A stretch of DNA of 6,202 bases, taken from contig WFLZ01000195.1 in the NCBI GenBank assembly GCA_009177225.1, forward strand, positions 3,263-9,464. The letters run 5' to 3'. Source of the DNA: Clostridia bacterium. Its GTDB lineage: Bacteria; Bacillota; Clostridia; Oscillospirales; Ruminococcaceae. The translations under genes were made by a program, and so were the position numbers. The first letter of the stretch is position 1; the number at the start of each line of letters is the position of its first letter. This document shows positions 5,136-6,202 of the stretch, one piece after another. The notes under the pieces were generated by a model. That model made no database searches. It worked only from the letters and a program-made list of their open reading frames with translations, and had not been told where the DNA came from.

Positions 5136-6202
5136 ATGGATAATAATTATCAGAAACAAAATGGTTCTGTAAGTCCAGAACAGTTCCCATATAATACCGA
5201 AAACAATAACTTCGGTCCGAATAATATAAATAATAATAATCCTTATTTATACGGACAGAATACAAATAACGGAAACTATCAGCAGAACAATATGCCGAAT
5301 AATTTCTATAATCCGCAAAATACCTTTCAGCAACAGCCGAACGGTTTTCCGAATAACATTCAGCAGCCTTTCAATAGACAGTATGCCGACCCACCGAAAA
5401 AGAAAACTTCCGCAGGTATGTATATTATACTTATTACTGTTATAGTTTTCTTTGCTGTAATAATAGTGGCAATGTCAACAATAATGAAAGCAATGGTAAA
5501 CAAAAACAACAAAAATGCAGACAACGATTTAAGAGGAAATATGACCCTTTCTGAAAACGACGACGAACGTAAAACAGAAAATTCCGAAAAGGATTCTGAA
5601 AAAAATGATGACAAAAAATCAACAGAGACAGTTATCACTACTGTTGCAGAAACCGAGCCTGTCCCCGAAGTCGTTACAGTTACTGTTATAGTTGAAGTTC
5701 CGGCAGAGCCTGAGCCTGTTCCCGTACAGAATTACACAGATATTTATGAATCCGGATTTTACGGATATATTGCAACTAAGAAAGACCCTCTGAACGTCCG
5801 TTCCGAACCTTCAAAAAATGCAAAAGTTGTGACATCAATTCCTAAAGGGACATCTGTATATGTATACTATACAAGTGAATCCAGATGGTATTATACAACA
5901 TATAACGGAAAAAGCGGATTTATCAGTGCTGATTATGTAACTGCCGGCGAAGAAAACATATTAGCTGAACCAGAAGCACATTACGGCATAGTTACCACTC
6001 AAAAAGACCCTCTGAATCTCCGTGAAGAACCAAACAGCGACAGCAAGATTCTTACTACTATACCAAAAGGCACAGGGATTTACTTTAGCAAAACAAACCT
6101 TGCAGGCTGGTATTTGGTATCATATAACGGAAAGAACGGATATGTAAGTTCTGATTACATCACAATCAGTCAGCCACCTGCACATAATACTCTGTCGTGG
6201 AC
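5136..6202 (+). CDS. Second membrane-anchored SH3b protein, paralogue of the upstream gene (3' end outside window)
   Basis: Open from ATG at 5136 to the end of the window (355 codons visible, no stop), with GGAG eight bases upstream and an 18-base gap after the previous stop. Parts in order: Asn/Gln-rich region (1-84), PPKKK (86-90), transmembrane helix (about 94-117), charged linker (about 120-162), a Val/Pro/Glu-rich spacer (170-198), and two SH3b domains (about 208-270 and 282-344). Each domain has KDPLN-x-R, IPKGT, WY and G-x-x-SxDY-x-T signatures. The junction and helix closely match the upstream protein (QPFNRQYADPPKKK against QPYNMQYAEPPKKK, then AGMYI and FFAVII), while the outer parts differ: no FN3-like domain and a different linker. 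The pair arose by gene duplication. It is likely a wall-associated protein with a cytoplasmic low-complexity tail. What follows residue 355 is unknown. Confidence 0.85.
   Translation, partial: MDNNYQKQNGSVSPEQFPYNTENNNFGPNNINNNNPYLYGQNTNNGNYQQNNMPNNFYNPQNTFQQQPNGFPNNIQQPFNRQYADPPKKKTSAGMYIILITVIVFFAVIIVAMSTIMKAMVNKNNKNADNDLRGNMTLSENDDERKTENSEKDSEKNDDKKSTETVITTVAETEPVPEVVTVTVIVEVPAEPEPVPVQNYTDIYESGFYGYIATKKDPLNVRSEPSKNAKVVTSIPKGTSVYVYYTSESRWYYTTYNGKSGFISADYVTAGEENILAEPEAHYGIVTTQKDPLNLREEPNSDSKILTTIPKGTGIYFSKTNLAGWYLVSYNGKNGYVSSDYITISQPPAHNTLSW

Noticed and set aside
4015..5638. Several minus-strand frames (4015-4233, 4917-5159, 5360-5638, 5440-5622)
   Set aside because: All are antisense to well-supported SH3b genes, lack ribosome binding sites and show compositional artefacts (for example Arg/Phe repeats from the complement of the Pro/Glu tail).

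Overview
The window looks like chromosomal DNA from a low-GC Gram-positive anaerobe of the Clostridia, most like Ruminococcus or a relative in the Oscillospiraceae. This rests on AT-rich coding sequence, strong GGAGG-type ribosome binding sites, a Sfp-type phosphopantetheinyl transferase, Asn/Gln-rich membrane-anchored proteins with bacterial SH3 domains, and overall style. The genus is an inference and could be wrong. No mobile element, CRISPR array, tRNA or rRNA is visible.

The layout is two divergent operons around one control region (about 2499-2744). The left operon is read on the minus strand from 2498 down to 112. It has six tightly packed genes: two related small two-helix membrane proteins (2253-2498 and 2005-2226), a 45-residue single-helix protein (1855-1992), a membrane-anchored PstS-like phosphate-type binding protein (899-1852), a four-helix membrane protein (413-883) and a three-helix membrane protein with a charged tail (112-408). 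It ends at a hairpin plus T-run terminator (35-73). The operon has a binding protein but no recognisable permease or ATPase, so it may be a sensing or binding complex rather than a full transporter.

The right operon is read on the plus strand. It starts with a complete Sfp-type 4'-phosphopantetheinyl transferase (2745-3275). Two paralogous single-pass proteins follow (3300-5117, and 5136 to the window end, where the gene is cut off). Each has an Asn/Gln/Pro-rich N-terminus, a KKK-flanked transmembrane helix of nearly identical sequence, an acidic or charged linker and an outer part with SH3b domains. The first also has a fibronectin-III-like domain and a Pro/Thr/Glu-rich tail.

The control region has a good promoter on each strand. 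Between them are two copies of a 30-bp direct repeat, each containing a GTGA-N6-TCAC-type palindrome, and one palindrome covers the -35 element of the minus-strand promoter. The two operons are therefore probably controlled together by one dimeric regulator that is not encoded here. How the transferase relates to the cell-surface proteins is not clear from the sequence.
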